The notes: generated by a model not told the origin, from the sequence alone. DNA of 64,000 nt from Theobroma cacao (GCF_000208745.1 NC_030851.1:38451769-38515768), one strand, 5' to 3'. Shown: positions 12,381 through 23,164, counted from the first letter of the stretch. Numbers and translations: made by a program.

Positions 12381-13062
12381 GGTGGCGAAGGGCTTTGGTG
12401 CTCTCGTATTTTTCTTTGTGTGATGGTTACTTTTGAGGCTGTGCTTCGCTAGCTGTTTCCTGGTACGGGGATTCTCTCTGGTTCTGTTTTGATGATAGGA
12501 GGATATTACTCTATGGTTGAGTTTGTCTGTAAGTTTACATTGCCAGGAGGTGTTAAGGGATGTTTGCTTGCTTTGAATTATTCTATGTGGTTCTGTGTAT
12601 GTGATGGGATTGTACATTGGCAGGCGATGGTATGCGGTGGTTGTTGCTTTTTTTCTTTGTTGGGGTACTGGGTGAGACAATAGGGTGATATGGTGACTGA
12701 TTTTCATTTGTTGAGGTGTATTGGGGGTTTCTTCTAAAGGTTGTGGGGGTTGCGGGTTGTGTTGTGGTTCTCTTCATAAGATTACGGTGGTTCCGTGAGT
12801 TTATTGCAAGGGATAATACAGCTTAGAAAATTACAGGCTTCATGTAATGGGATCAAGTGCAACGGTGACTTTCTGTTTGTTTTTTTTTTTGTGGCAGCAG
12901 GGGAGCAAATCTGTTTCTACGTTGTGTTATCTCTGCTGGGTTTGGATGTTTATTGCTTATATTGGATTTCTACGGTTGTTTTCGATGTTTTGTGATATGG
13001 AAACTGCTGTTCTAAGAAATATAGTGTTTGTATTAGCTGTTAACCTCTTAGTTCCTATTACA
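12381..13062. mobile_element. Approx. 680-bp G/T-rich insertion relative to sister units
   Basis: Sister unit 4 runs directly from gtgcaaag (about 24149) into sequence matching 13063 onward (ataccaatcatgaa), whereas unit 1 has about 680 extra bases. The insert is unusually G/T-rich. No terminal repeats, target duplication or recognisable protein were found, so calling it a mobile element is inference; it could equally have been deleted from the other units. Confidence 0.3.
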
Positions 13063-13799
13063 TGAACTGTTTAGACTAGATCATACCAATCATGAAATTA
13101 TGTCATTATTACCCTGTTTTTTGTATCTCTTTTGTTCATCAACAGAGAAAGAAAGAGGAAAACCATTTGTCATTTTGTCATGAATGTTTTTTCAGTTAAG
13201 GTTTTTTTTTAGCTTTCTATGTTTTTCATTTTATTTGCTTATTATTGTTAACTTTCTACGGTTAAAACTTGAAATTTTTTATAAAAGTCTTCGTTCAAGA
13301 TTTCAAACATTGAAAATATTAAATTACAAGAGGAGAGACTTATTTAAAAAAAAAAAATTAATTTAATTTCCATTACTCTGAATTAAATTTACAAAAACTA
13401 CCCTTACATGGTAGTGGAACAGCCATCATGGCTGGCAAGACCATAAAAGCCCATCCTCCCGCAACAGATCAACATTTAAAGACAGATACACATACAAGCT
13501 CCCCAGAAATGACCAACCAAGTTTTATTCCCCTGTACAGGCATTAACACCATCTATCATGCAAAACTGTCAGCCTTTTGCAAAAATCATGGTGCCTGTCA
13601 ACGAAACAGCCGCATAGATAGACCTCACATGTCAGAAACAACTCCCCCGGCACAGCTCACCATCTGTCCTCCCCTCAACCGCCTTTATCTCAGTCAAACA
13701 TATCCCACCATTTGGGAGGACAGGAAACACCTACACCAAAAACGAAATTTGGTGTGCATCTCTCCATAAGCTCATAGAAACCGTCCTGGATCAGTGTCT
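13063..13799. repeat. Array block B/D, unit 1 copy
   Basis: 13063-13350 matches the 3' flanks of copies 3 and 4. 13430-13795 matches 20945-21310 (shared words include tgtacaggcattaacacc and agaaatgacc). Read on the minus strand, the right end resembles the end of a coding exon: the unit 3 copy reads VIQDGFHELMERCTPNFVLV then stop, while this copy carries an extra T that shifts the frame. It is therefore a decayed duplicate of an unidentified gene fragment. Confidence 0.55.
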
Positions 13800-13925
13800 G
13801 AAAATAAAAATATAAAAATTTATTTAATTTAAGATATAAATATAAAAATTTAATTAAAAATAATAAAAAATAAAAATTTATTTAAGTTTTTTAAAATAAT
13901 TTTATTTTATTTTATTTTTAAGAAT
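13800..13925. repeat. AT-rich inverted-repeat element, partial copy b
   Basis: Contains the family words aaaatttatttaa and ataaaaaataaaaattt, and lies directly 5' of array copy 2. Only one arm is present. Confidence 0.5.
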
Positions 13926-14129
13926 TATGTCTAGAATCATTAACTTGGTAGGTTTCGAATTTTACAAAAGAATTGAACTCCTCTTTTCCAAATTTTCCGG
14001 CGTTGAAAGTACGCGTAACTAATTCCTTGTCCTCTACGTTCCCTGTTTCTATATGTTTATGTTTCACTCTGTACCCTCAGTTCTTTCTCATTCTTGCCTA
14101 CCTGATTATACTCGTTTTGCATCTGGAAG

Positions 14130-14231
14130 ATGGGGAATTGCTTGACGAGTATCAAGATTCTACCACAAAACGACCAGCCTGAGCCACAAGGCCGCCAAGC
14201 AGAAGTCATCGAAGAGAGGAGAGAACTTTAA
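14130..14231 (+). pseudogene. Array copy 2, truncated MGNC gene
   Basis: Starts with the same ATG as its sisters and reads MGNCLTSIKILPQNDQPEPQ, then on to EERREL, where a TAA (14229-14231) ends it after 33 codons. The homology to the other copies stops at that point. The following sequence (14232-14310) matches DNA about 600 bp downstream of copy 4 (24547-24628). A deletion has therefore removed the last three quarters of the gene plus its 3' flank. The promoter region (13931-14129), with a TATA-like box near 14050, is still present. A 33-residue peptide with an intact acylation signal could still be made, but this is most simply a pseudogene. Confidence 0.85.
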
Positions 14232-14312
14232 AATCTAACGAGGTCTCTCTCTTTTAAAAACCGAGAGCTGAAAACCTCATGCCATCGCATTTGTGGCTAG
14301 CAAGCACCTAGG
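14232..14312. repeat. Array block E, unit 2 copy
   Basis: Matches 24547-24628 of unit 4 (gaggtctctctc, gctgaaaacctcatgccatc, gcaagcacct). It marks the right side of the deletion that truncated copy 2. Confidence 0.7.
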
Positions 14313-14318
14313 CATTAG

Positions 14319-15214
14319 TAGGAATGTAAATGGCTACTCTGTTACAAGGTACTTGTATGTATTTAACCCAATTATATTAATTAAGGTATCTTATAATTGG
14401 GTTTGTACTACCTTTAGCTACACCCTACTTGAACCTTATACCTATTTTATAATATTTTATTATTATTTATATAATATATAATAAATAATTAAATTAAATA
14501 TATAAAATTTTGTTTTAGTTTTCTTTTTTTTTGAAGTGAAAGAAAACTGCAATTGGATATAATAAAAAGAAAACTAAAGTTTAGGTTTGTATATGTGCGA
14601 GTGCAAAACAAAGATGATGAAGGCATTAGTTGCGTTTCCAAAGGCTAAAATAAGAGGATCATGTGATTATAAAAGTTAATAATATAACTTTCGGGTTTAC
14701 ATCAGATAATAATGAGAAAGGCAATATACGTTTTGGTACACCAGATTAAACCCCCTTGTTATCTGATCTAAGACGACCCATTTGTTCTGCAAGCTTATCC
14801 ATATGCTGATATTTGTCCCATCCGTTGTCCAATTGGCTGCCCTTCATTTCCCTTGCTTTTGTCATCTATTAGTGTTTGGATTTGAATTTGTGTAAGGATA
14901 AGAAATTCTTCACATTTTCACCAACTTTGCGAATAATTTATTATGATAAAAATTGATAGATATATTAATAATATATAATTGTTAGTCAAATTATTAATGT
15001 TATGTCATTAATATATTTAAATTAAAAATCTATTAGATTATTAGTAATGTTTGAATAATAAGAATATTGTATCATATTGGAAGGAATATACATTTAGTTT
15101 TTTTATACATTTTCAACAATCTAATGTTCATATTATTGAAGATTTTGTTCAGTTATAGAACTTCTTGTATGGATTGAGCTGTTGAAGTTATATGAAGGCG
15201 CATGTTTGTTCTTC

Positions 15215-15246
<32 letters not shown>

Positions 15247-15973
15247 TATATAATTAATATAAACATATTTACTTTTTATTTGTATTTTAAAAAAAAAAAA
15301 AAAAAAAAAAATTATAATTTATAAAATATANNNNNNNNNNNNNNNNNNNNNNNNNNNNNNNNNNNNNNNNNNNNNNNNNNNNNNNNNNNNNNNNNNNNNN
15401 NTATATATATATATATATATACACTCCTAAATAGAAGTTGTGAGATTAAAATAATTTTGCAACTTATTTTTGTTTTTAATTTCATGTAATTAAGGATAAA
15501 TTTATAGAGTTAATTAAATTAATTCATGAAAGTATAATTATCAATCAACTTGTAATGTTTTTTAATATATACTTTATATATTATGTTAATTTATAAGGAA
15601 TATAATAATAATAATTATTATATATGTACTTTTAATATAAACATATTTACTTTATATTTTATATTAACGTTGCAAAAATTGTAATTTATAAAATTATTAA
15701 ATATAAATATATATACCTTTGTTCACATAAACTTATAATATATATACTTAAAGAGAAGCTATGAGATTATCATATAATTATTATTTGTTTATTTTTATGA
15801 ATTTAAATTAAATAATTATTGTTGTAAACTTGTAATTTTATTATTTATTTGTTTTTATAAATTTAATCATTAGTGAATTGTATGGAATATGGATGCGAAT
15901 TGTGAAATATAATTTAATTGTATATAGATATGAGTTTGGATTCGTGTTCAGGTACCTTACCCACTAAAATCCC
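14319..15973. mobile_element. Putative TIR element with approx. 10-bp target duplication, contains assembly gap
   Basis: Flanked by near-identical taggcattag (14309-14318) and taggcactag (15974-15983). The inner left end (aggaatgtaaatgg) and the reverse complement of the inner right end (gggattttagtggg) look like a short imperfect inverted repeat. The homologous unit 4 lacks this DNA. An 8-10 bp duplication would fit a Mutator- or hAT-type non-autonomous element. The interior is AT-rich without coding sequence and contains the N gap, so its true length is unknown. Confidence 0.4.
15331..15401. other. Assembly gap (71 N)
   Basis: A run of N flanked by a poly-A run and TA repeats; the real length is unknown. 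Confidence 0.99.
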
Positions 15974-15983
15974 TAGGCACTAG

Positions 15984-16880
15984 CCTCATAAGGCCATAAT
16001 CAGATTATCGTCATCTTAATCCTTCTCCCTTCCCTACGTCCACCTAAAAGCCTACTTCCTAACACAAGCGCCCACTCTTACCCCATCCTAAGTGCCTTCT
16101 TCCCCTAGAAACTTATTGGATCACCTTTGGCTTCTGCTCTTGTCACTTTTATCTAGGGTTTCTAGCTCAATCAGTCTCCTAATCATATCACCCTTCTCTT
16201 CCAGAAAAGATAACCCCAGCCTCGTTGTCAACTCCCAGATATCCTCTGCTTCTCCTCGCAATGTCATCATTTAAGATATTAAACTTCCTCTTGATAGACC
16301 TGTCTCGTGCTCTCCACTCTTGCCCCCTCTGCATCTTGTGCATTGTTGGTTCGCCTCATACCGTATTTTCCTCCTAACTGTGAACTTGACCCACTGAACT
16401 TCAGTTTGCCTCTCCTATTTTTGCTTTTAGTTTCGCCATTACCTTAACTGCTTGGTGTGTTTCTTACTTTTGGTGAGTATCTTCTCCTCCGTTCCTTCCT
16501 TCTCTTGCTTCTCCTATACACACTAATCTCTCATTCTTCTTCTACTTTCCATCCCACCATTCCCATTGCATCTTCCTCACTATCTTCATCCCATTCCAAA
16601 ACCTCTTTTTCCATATTGCAATTGCCATCACCAACGCCACTAGGCTTATTCATTCAAAAATTCATGCATTTTGTCCAACACAGATTGTTCTCCACTTTTT
16701 GTAAAGCGAAACTTTCAAAAGTTAAAAACTTGAGATTTTTCTTAAAAGTTTTAAGTTCAAGATCTTGAATATGTAAAGATTCGATTGTGGGACGAGGGGC
16801 TTAGAACAATGTGTACTGCTCTAGGAGAACTAGAGATTGTTTTTTTGTTTTTGGTTTTGGCTTAAAGTGGAGTTAAAGTA
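15984..16880. repeat. Array block F, unit 2 copy (contains a minus-strand coding-like remnant)
   Basis: From about 16044 this matches 24640-25480 of unit 4 (aaaagcctacttccta, ccatcctaagtgccttcttc). The minus strand at about 16530-16650 reads an acidic peptide, MNKPSGVGDGNCNMEKEV followed by EWDEDSEEDAMGMVG and KVEEE, then stops. Unit 4 keeps the same frame with several amino-acid changes and continues further. No family is recognised; probably a gene fragment carried along in the duplication. Confidence 0.5.
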
Positions 16881-16920
16881 GGTGTGAGTAAATGTTGTTG
16901 TGAAGTTATTAAGACGTGCT

Positions 16921-17180
16921 ATTCTATTCTACCGATCAAAATTCTCAGTTAATGACAATCCACATTTAAATAAAATTTTGACAAAATATGAATGTTTCAA
17001 GACCATTATAAACAAAAAATAATGTCATGGCTGATGCAAATATTTGTGAAAGCAACCGCATGCATACTTTTGACTTGGACTGAGCTCAAGTGGTAAGCAT
17101 GGAGTTGAAATTAAGATTGAGATCTTAAGTTCGAGTGATAATACTCTTTTTTGTATAAAAAAATAACACTATTAATCTTA
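16921..17180 (+). repeat. SINE-like repeat with tRNA-type A/B boxes, copy 1
   Basis: TGAGCTCAAGTGG (17081-17093) fits a Pol III A box, and AGTTCGAGTG (17128-17137) resembles a B box about 35 bp downstream, as in tRNA-derived plant SINE heads. The surrounding sequence (attctcagttaatgacaatc) recurs at 17986-18190, 22950-23150 and 25937-26130. Confidence 0.45.
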
Positions 17181-17299
17181 AATTCGAGCATGATCCTCTC
17201 TTGTACGAAGCAAAAAAAAAATCTATTTGTAGCAACAACCAAAACAGACAACAGGCTGCTCTTATATATTAACAAAACAGACAAGAGCAGTGTCAGATC

Positions 17300-17985
17300 T
17301 TGCTACCTTTTCAATTTCACTTTTCCCCTCATTCTCTCTTCCCCCCCTTCTTTGTAACATGCGTAGCCTTTCTTGAACCCACCTCACAGTATCTTGCTCA
17401 CCGCAACCTTCCCCACCCTACCACTCGAAACAGAAAACAGGGGCCAAAAATTAACCCAGGCCATTAAAATCGTCATTCCTTCACCCATCACCCCACCAAG
17501 ACCTTTAAGACTCATACTTTAATGCAGGCACACGCACCACCCCTCATCCTCACCCTTCACTGCATACCCTTGAGACCCCACGACCCTCTCTTACAACAGA
17601 ACCCCGGGCTCACTTTGTGTCCTAATATCTTTTTGTGTGATTCAAATTCAATAAGCTATAAATGTTTAATTTTTATTGTGACTTCTACTAATCATTTTTT
17701 TTGTTTTTTGATTAAGATTTTAATTTGTGATCAATATCAAGAAATTATTATTATTATATAGTTTTAAACTTCTTATCACTCTTTGAGTCCTAATTTTATA
17801 TTCTAGTTTAGATTTTTATATTGTAAAAGTGGATCTCGAGTAATATAATTCTGTTTTTTGCTCTTAGTCTAGGTGTGAGTGAGTATTCTTATGAGAAAAG
17901 GGTGTTTAATCCTAAATCACTTAGATGAATATTTGACCAATATGCATATGCTATAATCTTATTTTAGAATTAAACTTATCAATTT
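17300..17985. repeat. Array blocks H/I, unit 2 copy
   Basis: 17325-17560 matches 22240-22545 and 17600-17985 matches 22550-22950 (shared words: gaaacagaaaacag, aaaattaacccagg, tcctaatatcttt). C-rich at first, then AT-rich. No coding potential is recognised. Confidence 0.6.
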
Positions 17986-18190
17986 ATTCTATTCTATCAA
18001 TCAAAATTCTCAATTAATGACAATCCACATTAAAATTTTGACAATTTATGCATGTTTGAAGACCATTGTAAATTAAAAATGGTGTCATGGATGCAAAATT
18101 TGTGAAAGCAAATCCATACATATTTTTTATTTGGACTTAGCTCAAGTGGCAAGCATGGAGTTGAAATTAAGGTATATAGCTTAAGTTCGA
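17986..18190 (+). repeat. SINE-like repeat, copy 2
   Basis: Same sequence as 16921-17180. A box TAGCTCAAGTGG at 18138-18149; AAGTTCGAGTAG near 18182 is a weak B box. Confidence 0.45.
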
Positions 18191-18194
18191 GTAG

Positions 18195-18580
18195 CAATAG
18201 AATCATAATAATGTCATCATATTATATTAGTATGTCATCTTATTATTAATTATTATTCGTGAATATGTCATGTCATTATCAACTATTATTGATAAACATG
18301 TCATGTCATCATAATAATGTTATTATATCATATTAGTATGTCATCTTATTATTAATTATGATTAGTGAATATGTAATGTCATTATCAATTATTATTGATC
18401 AACATATCACGTCAACATTATGTTATATAAAATAACAAATACCATTTTGATTAAATTAACTATTAATTATAAAAACTTATTTGATTTAAAATAAAAATAT
18501 AAAATTTTAATTGAAAGTAATAAAAAGAAAATTTATTTAAATTTTTAAAAATAATTTTATTTTTTTAAAAGATTATGTCT
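18195..18580. repeat. AT-rich inverted-repeat element, copy c
   Basis: Contains internally repeated atgtcat/tattatta words and a right arm (aaacttatttgatttaaaat and following) matching copy a at 9735-9760. It sits directly 5' of array copy 3. Confidence 0.5.
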
Positions 18581-18641
18581 CGAATCATTGACTTAGGAGG
18601 TTTCCAATTTTAAATTTCTTGTACTCTACATTCCCGGTTTC

Positions 18642-18649
18642 TATATATT
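18642..18649 (+). promoter_or_regulatory. TATA-like box, array copy 3
   Basis: tatatatt, about 90 bp upstream of the copy 3 ATG, at the position conserved with copies 1 and 2. Confidence 0.45.
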
Positions 18650-18732
18650 TACCTTTAACTCTGTACCCTCAGTTCTCTCCCTTTTCTCTCTCATTCTTGC
18701 CTACCTGATTATACTTGTTTTACATCTGGAAC

Positions 18733-19107
18733 ATGGGGAATTGCTTGACGGGTATCAAGATTCTACCACAAAACGACCAGCCCGAGCCACAAGGCAGCCG
18801 AGCAGAAGTCATCCAAGAGAGGGAAGAACTTACAGCTTCCAACTTGGAAGGAGCCGAGGTCGCTGCTGATGGGGGTGAGAAGATTAAGCAGAAGAAGAAG
18901 AAGAAGAAGATGAGGTTCAAATCAAACGAAGAAAACAATGTTGTGACACTGGAAGAGTTGAACCAGATTTTAAGTTCCAGGAAAGATTTGAAGCACTCTT
19001 CAGTGGAGCGAAAATTGAGAGGTCATGAAGCTGGAAGAACAAGCAACGATGATGGCTTTCATGGAGGTTGGAGGCCAGCATTGGAGAGTATTACAGAGGA
19101 AGATTAA
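18733..19107 (+). CDS. Small MGNC/WRPALESI protein, array copy 3
   Basis: Intronless, 124 residues. Same MGNCLT start and GWRPALESI end as copy 1. Compared with copy 1 it lacks 18 residues in the middle (the equivalent of 11935-11988, which contains the VVRIRL part of the core), an exact in-frame 54-bp loss. It also lacks a few residues before the C-terminal motif and has an expanded lysine run (seven of eight residues Lys). It is very similar to copy 4, so these two diverged recently. The open frame and conserved ends argue that it may be expressed; loss of the core strand argues for altered function or early decay. Confidence 0.75.
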   Translation: MGNCLTGIKILPQNDQPEPQGSRAEVIQEREELTASNLEGAEVAADGGEKIKQKKKKKKMRFKSNEENNVVTLEELNQILSSRKDLKHSSVERKLRGHEAGRTSNDDGFHGGWRPALESITEED

Positions 19108-19472
19108 CAAAAAAAAATCTGTAACTTTAGTTTCGTTCATTTCTTTTATTGTAAATAAACCTTTGATTTTACCTTGGGAGTCTGCAATTTTAGATGTCAT
19201 TGCTTCTTGCTTATTGTTTTCAGTCATTTATAAGGTCGATCTAAGTGGATCTTTAGTTGAATCAATGAAAATCTTTCTATGACAAAAAAGCTATCGGATA
19301 TTATTATTATTATATTATCTTGTGTTTTATTTATCTCTTTTGTTTCATGAATGATTTTTTCAATTAGGTTTCTTTAATAGTTTTCCAGGTTTTACATTTT
19401 TTTTTGAAAAACAAATTTTATTATGAACCCTCTAACTAGTATGCCAACTCAAGTGTTTAACTTTAGAAGTAA
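19108..19472 (+). other. 3' flank of array copy 3 up to the transposon insertion
   Basis: Matches the 3' flanks of copies 1 and 4 and is interrupted at 19472 by the Harbinger-like element. Confidence 0.6.
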
Positions 19473-20663
19473 TAACACGTTTGGTTCGCGAAATAGATAG
19501 AAATGGAATAGAATAATTATTACGTGAGAATAGAATGAGGTGAGAATAGAATAGAATAAGTATTATGTAGTTTGATATGATGAATGGAATAAAGTAAGAA
19601 TAATTATTATGAATTATTACAGTATTTGATTGGTAAAAATAAGCTTTGGAATAAAAAAGGAATAGAAAATAAAAAGATAAAAATACTCTTTATTATATAT
19701 AATTATTTATTTTTTTTTATTTTTTAAATATTAATAATTTTATAATTAATTAAAATATTAATAATTAATAATTTAATTTAAATATTTTAATATAATTTAA
19801 TTACTTATATTTTAATTAATAATATTTTATTTATAATTTAATATTATTTTGATTAAAATATTAATAATTTAATAAATAAAACATTAATAGTTTAAATATT
19901 AATATTTTAATATTTTAATCATATTAATATTAATAATGTTTCAATTATATATAAAATATTAATATTTTAAATTTTACAAATAATTTATTCTTTTTTATTC
20001 TATTTTTACCCTTTTTTTTTCTTTTTCATGGGCCGGTCGCCGGAAAGGCAACCGATGTAACAAAACGCCGATCTGGCTCACCATATGGCCTGATCTGGCC
20101 ACTATGGCCCCAAATCGACGCTTCCCCACGACTGGATCTGGCCGTGGAGTGCCAGATCCAACCATGGGATCTGGTCGGGAAGCACCAGATCCGGTGCTTC
20201 CCGCGACGAGATCTAGCCGTTGAGTGTCAGATCTTGCTGGATCTCGGTTCAATGTTGTCGGAAAGGACTAGATCGACGCTTTTCGATCATATTCGATCGC
20301 TGCTGTCGCCGTCGTCGCCTTTTCCGCCGCCGGTGTTGAGTTCCAATTAGAGAGAGAATGAGAGAGGGAGAAGAGAGAGAAAGAAAAGGGAAAATGGGAG
20401 AAAAAAAAAGTATTTATAGGTATAGGGTTGTAATATTGTTAGGTTATAAGGGCTATTTTGATCATTATATATTTGAAAGCTATTCCATGAGCCATGGAAT
20501 AGCTATTAAGGGGGGAGAAGAGAATAGATAAAGATGATTTTTAACCTATTTGACAGAATTTTTATTCATGAGGAATTGCTATTCCATGTTTCAATTTTGT
20601 ACCAAATAAAGGAATAGAAAATGACCGGGAATAGCATAGCTATTCCCCGTACCAAACGTGCCA
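19473..20663. mobile_element. PIF/Harbinger-like non-autonomous element, 1191 bp
   Basis: Bounded by TAA target duplications (19470-19472 and 20664-20666). The terminal inverted repeats agree at 19 of 24 positions and share CACGTTTGGT. A 3-bp TAA/TTA target and a GTTTGGT-containing end are typical of PIF/Harbinger (Tourist-like) elements. Sister unit 4 has the uninterrupted site (gtaaaagattt, about 24350), which fixes the ends precisely. No transposase is encoded. The interior is AT-rich on the left, with a GC-rich block at about 20030-20345 containing a 10-bp stem palindrome (20177-20186 with 20193-20202). Confidence 0.85.
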
Positions 20664-20666
20664 TAA

Positions 20667-21540
20667 AAGACTTCTAGTGGCATAGGAATTCTAGCTTTGA
20701 GGTAACTGGAACTAGTACACTTACAAAATAAACTAGCTCCTCAAAAAGCAATTGGCAGCATTTACGTAAAATCCTGCTTCTATACTACTAGTAGCAGCAG
20801 CTTGTACAATAACAAAAATTCTAAACTTTCAAACATCAAATGACCAGAAATCCTTGTGTTATATAAAAAAAAAAAACCTTGAAATCTTTTATAAAAATCT
20901 TAGTTCAAGATTTTGAACATTGAAAAGATTAGATATACACACCATCCTCCTGCAACAGATCAAACTTTAAAGACATAGATACACAGACAAGCTCCCTAGA
21001 AATGACCCAAAAATTCCATCTCATCACAACCAAGTTTCATTCCCCTGTACAGGCATTAACACCATCTATCATACAAAACTGTCAGCCCTTTGCAAAAATC
21101 ATCGTCCATGTCAAGGAAACAGCTGCATAGATAGACCTCCCATGTCGGAAAAAACTCCCCCTGCGGCCCTGCACACCTTACCATCAATCCTCCTCAACCT
21201 TCTTTATCTCAGTTCAAAAGATCTCAGTCAAACACATCCCACCATTTGGGAGGACAGGAAACACCTACACCAAAACGAAATTTGGTGTGCATCTCTCCAT
21301 AAGCTCATGGAAACCGTCCTGGATGACCATCCTCAATTCCTCATAGAGCAGCATGGTAACGAGGTTTCAAAGACTCCCCCCCTCATGAACTCCAAACTTA
21401 CCCTTCAACCACAATAAAGCAGCACTTACAAAAACTCCAAAAAGACCATAACAGTATGCTTAATTCAATCCGATATGCACAGCCAGCATCATCATCTCCA
21501 TAAATGGAAAGACCACACCACACAAGGGTGGAGCTAACCA
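20667..21540 (-). pseudogene. Array block B/D, unit 3 copy with unidentified minus-strand gene fragment
   Basis: 20664-20870 continues the 3' flank broken by the transposon; 20945-21310 matches unit 1 (13430-13795). On the minus strand, 21256-21354 reads NLVTMLLYEELRMVIQDGFH and on to CTPNFVLV, then stop. Just upstream (21385-21470) another frame reads YCYGLFGVFVSAALLWLKGK. A run of seven G separates the frames. The sequence beyond the stop looks like a 3' UTR (aataaaac-type signal in unit 1). I do not recognise the protein; most likely a duplicated 3' gene fragment with frameshifts. Confidence 0.35.
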
Positions 21541-22239
21541 ACTTTTGTTGGGAGGGATAAAGACGAAGAGGACTTCATATAAACAAATACCATATAACAT
21601 TGAGAGAAGGATACTCTTATAAAATTATAGACAATTGTCCTCTTGACAACGCATTATTATGTTTGCTAATATCAATATCCGTTACATGACAAATATAATG
21701 TAAAATAACTATTGGAACACAATTATATATGATCATTCATAATCAGATTATATGTTGTATCCACCAAGTCAAAAATAATTTTTTCAACTATATACCATTT
21801 GATTCCTTAAATAAGAACTAAGAAGAAAGATGATCAAAAACCAATAAAAATTATATTATAAGCTTTAAGTCCTAGATCCGTTAATTTGAAAAGATGGAAG
21901 ATGATGTCTAACTTTGAGCACCATAAAATCAATTAATTCATCAAAAATTAGAAGATACTCTTCACAACGTAGTAAGTATATAGTAAAAATATTTTAAAAA
22001 TTTTGAAAAGCCACGGTCCCCATAAATATACTACCCTCCATCCTCGACGCCATGACACATGTAAAGAAAAAAAGTTTTAAATACCAAGCCAAAGGGAAAA
22101 AAACAGAACATAAGGCTGTGATAAGGAAGATGGCCACAGTTTCCACCTTCCTTCCTTTGCATTAATCGTATCAATATATGTAAATATGTTTTATTATGTA
22201 TTATTTTATCATATTTTTTCCTTTTTTCTTTTCATTTTT
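21541..22239. other. Unit 3-specific spacer
   Basis: No match to the other units is visible and no gene is recognised. Confidence 0.4.
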
Positions 22240-22949
22240 TCCTCTTTTTGTAACATGAGTACCCTTTCTTTAACCCACCCTCACAGTATATTGCTTACCA
22301 CAACCCTCCCCACCCTACCCCTTGAAACAGAAAACAGAGGCCAAAAACTAACCCAGGCCCTTAAAATCATCATCCCTTAACCCATCATCCCACCAAGACC
22401 TGTAAGAATCATACTTTAATGCAAATAAACGAGGCTGCCTGTATTGTCAACAGGCAGCCACATGCACCACCCCTCATCCTCACCCTTCACTGCATACCCC
22501 TATGAACCCACAACCCTCTCTCGCAACAGAACCCCGGCCTCACTTTGAGTCCTAATATCTTTTGTGTGATTCAAATTCAATAAGCTATAAATGTTTAATT
22601 TTATTCTGACTTCTACTAATCGTTTTTTCTGTTATTTGAGTAAGATTTTAATTTGTGATCAATATCAAGTAATTATTAGTATTATTATTATTATTATGAA
22701 ATTTCTTGTCACTCTTTGAGTCCTAATCTTATAGTCTAATTTAGATTTTTATATTATAAAAGTGTATCGTAAGTGAGTAAAGTTTTGAGAGCACTAGTGA
22801 ATAAATACTTTATAATTCTGTTTTTTGCTTTTAGTGTAGGTGTAGGTGAGTGTTCTTGTGAGAAAAAGGTATTTAATTCTAAATCACTTAGATGAATATT
22901 TGACCAATAAGCATGCTAAAATATTATTTTAGGATTAAACTTATCAATT
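22240..22949. repeat. Array blocks H/I, unit 3 copy
   Basis: Matches 17325-17985. Relative to unit 2 it has an extra stretch near 22425-22460 containing a short palindrome (ggctgcctg ... caggcagcc). Confidence 0.6.
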
Positions 22950-23150
22950 TATTCTATTCTATCAATCAAAATTCTCAATTAATGACCATTCATGTTAAAA
23001 TTTGCATTAAAATTTTGACAGTATATGCATGTTGCAAAACCACTGCAAGTAAAAAATGATGTCATTGCTGCTGATTCAAATATATGTGAAAGTAAATCCA
23101 TATATGCTTTTGACTTGGACTTAGCTCAAACATGGAGTTGAAATTAAAGT
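22950..23150 (+). repeat. SINE-like repeat, copy 3 (decayed)
   Basis: Same block as 16921-17180, but the A-box region is shortened (ttagctcaaacatgg), so Pol III activity is unlikely. Confidence 0.4.
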
Positions 23151-23164
23151 AGATATTAGTGGTA

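Noticed and set aside
12300..12995. Overlapping frames on both strands in the G/T-rich insertion
   Set aside because: Low complexity, conflicting strands and no recognisable domain.
17081..17140. tRNA gene
   Set aside because: A/B-box-like words occur, but no cloverleaf, anticodon arm or acceptor stem can be formed; a SINE-like origin fits better.
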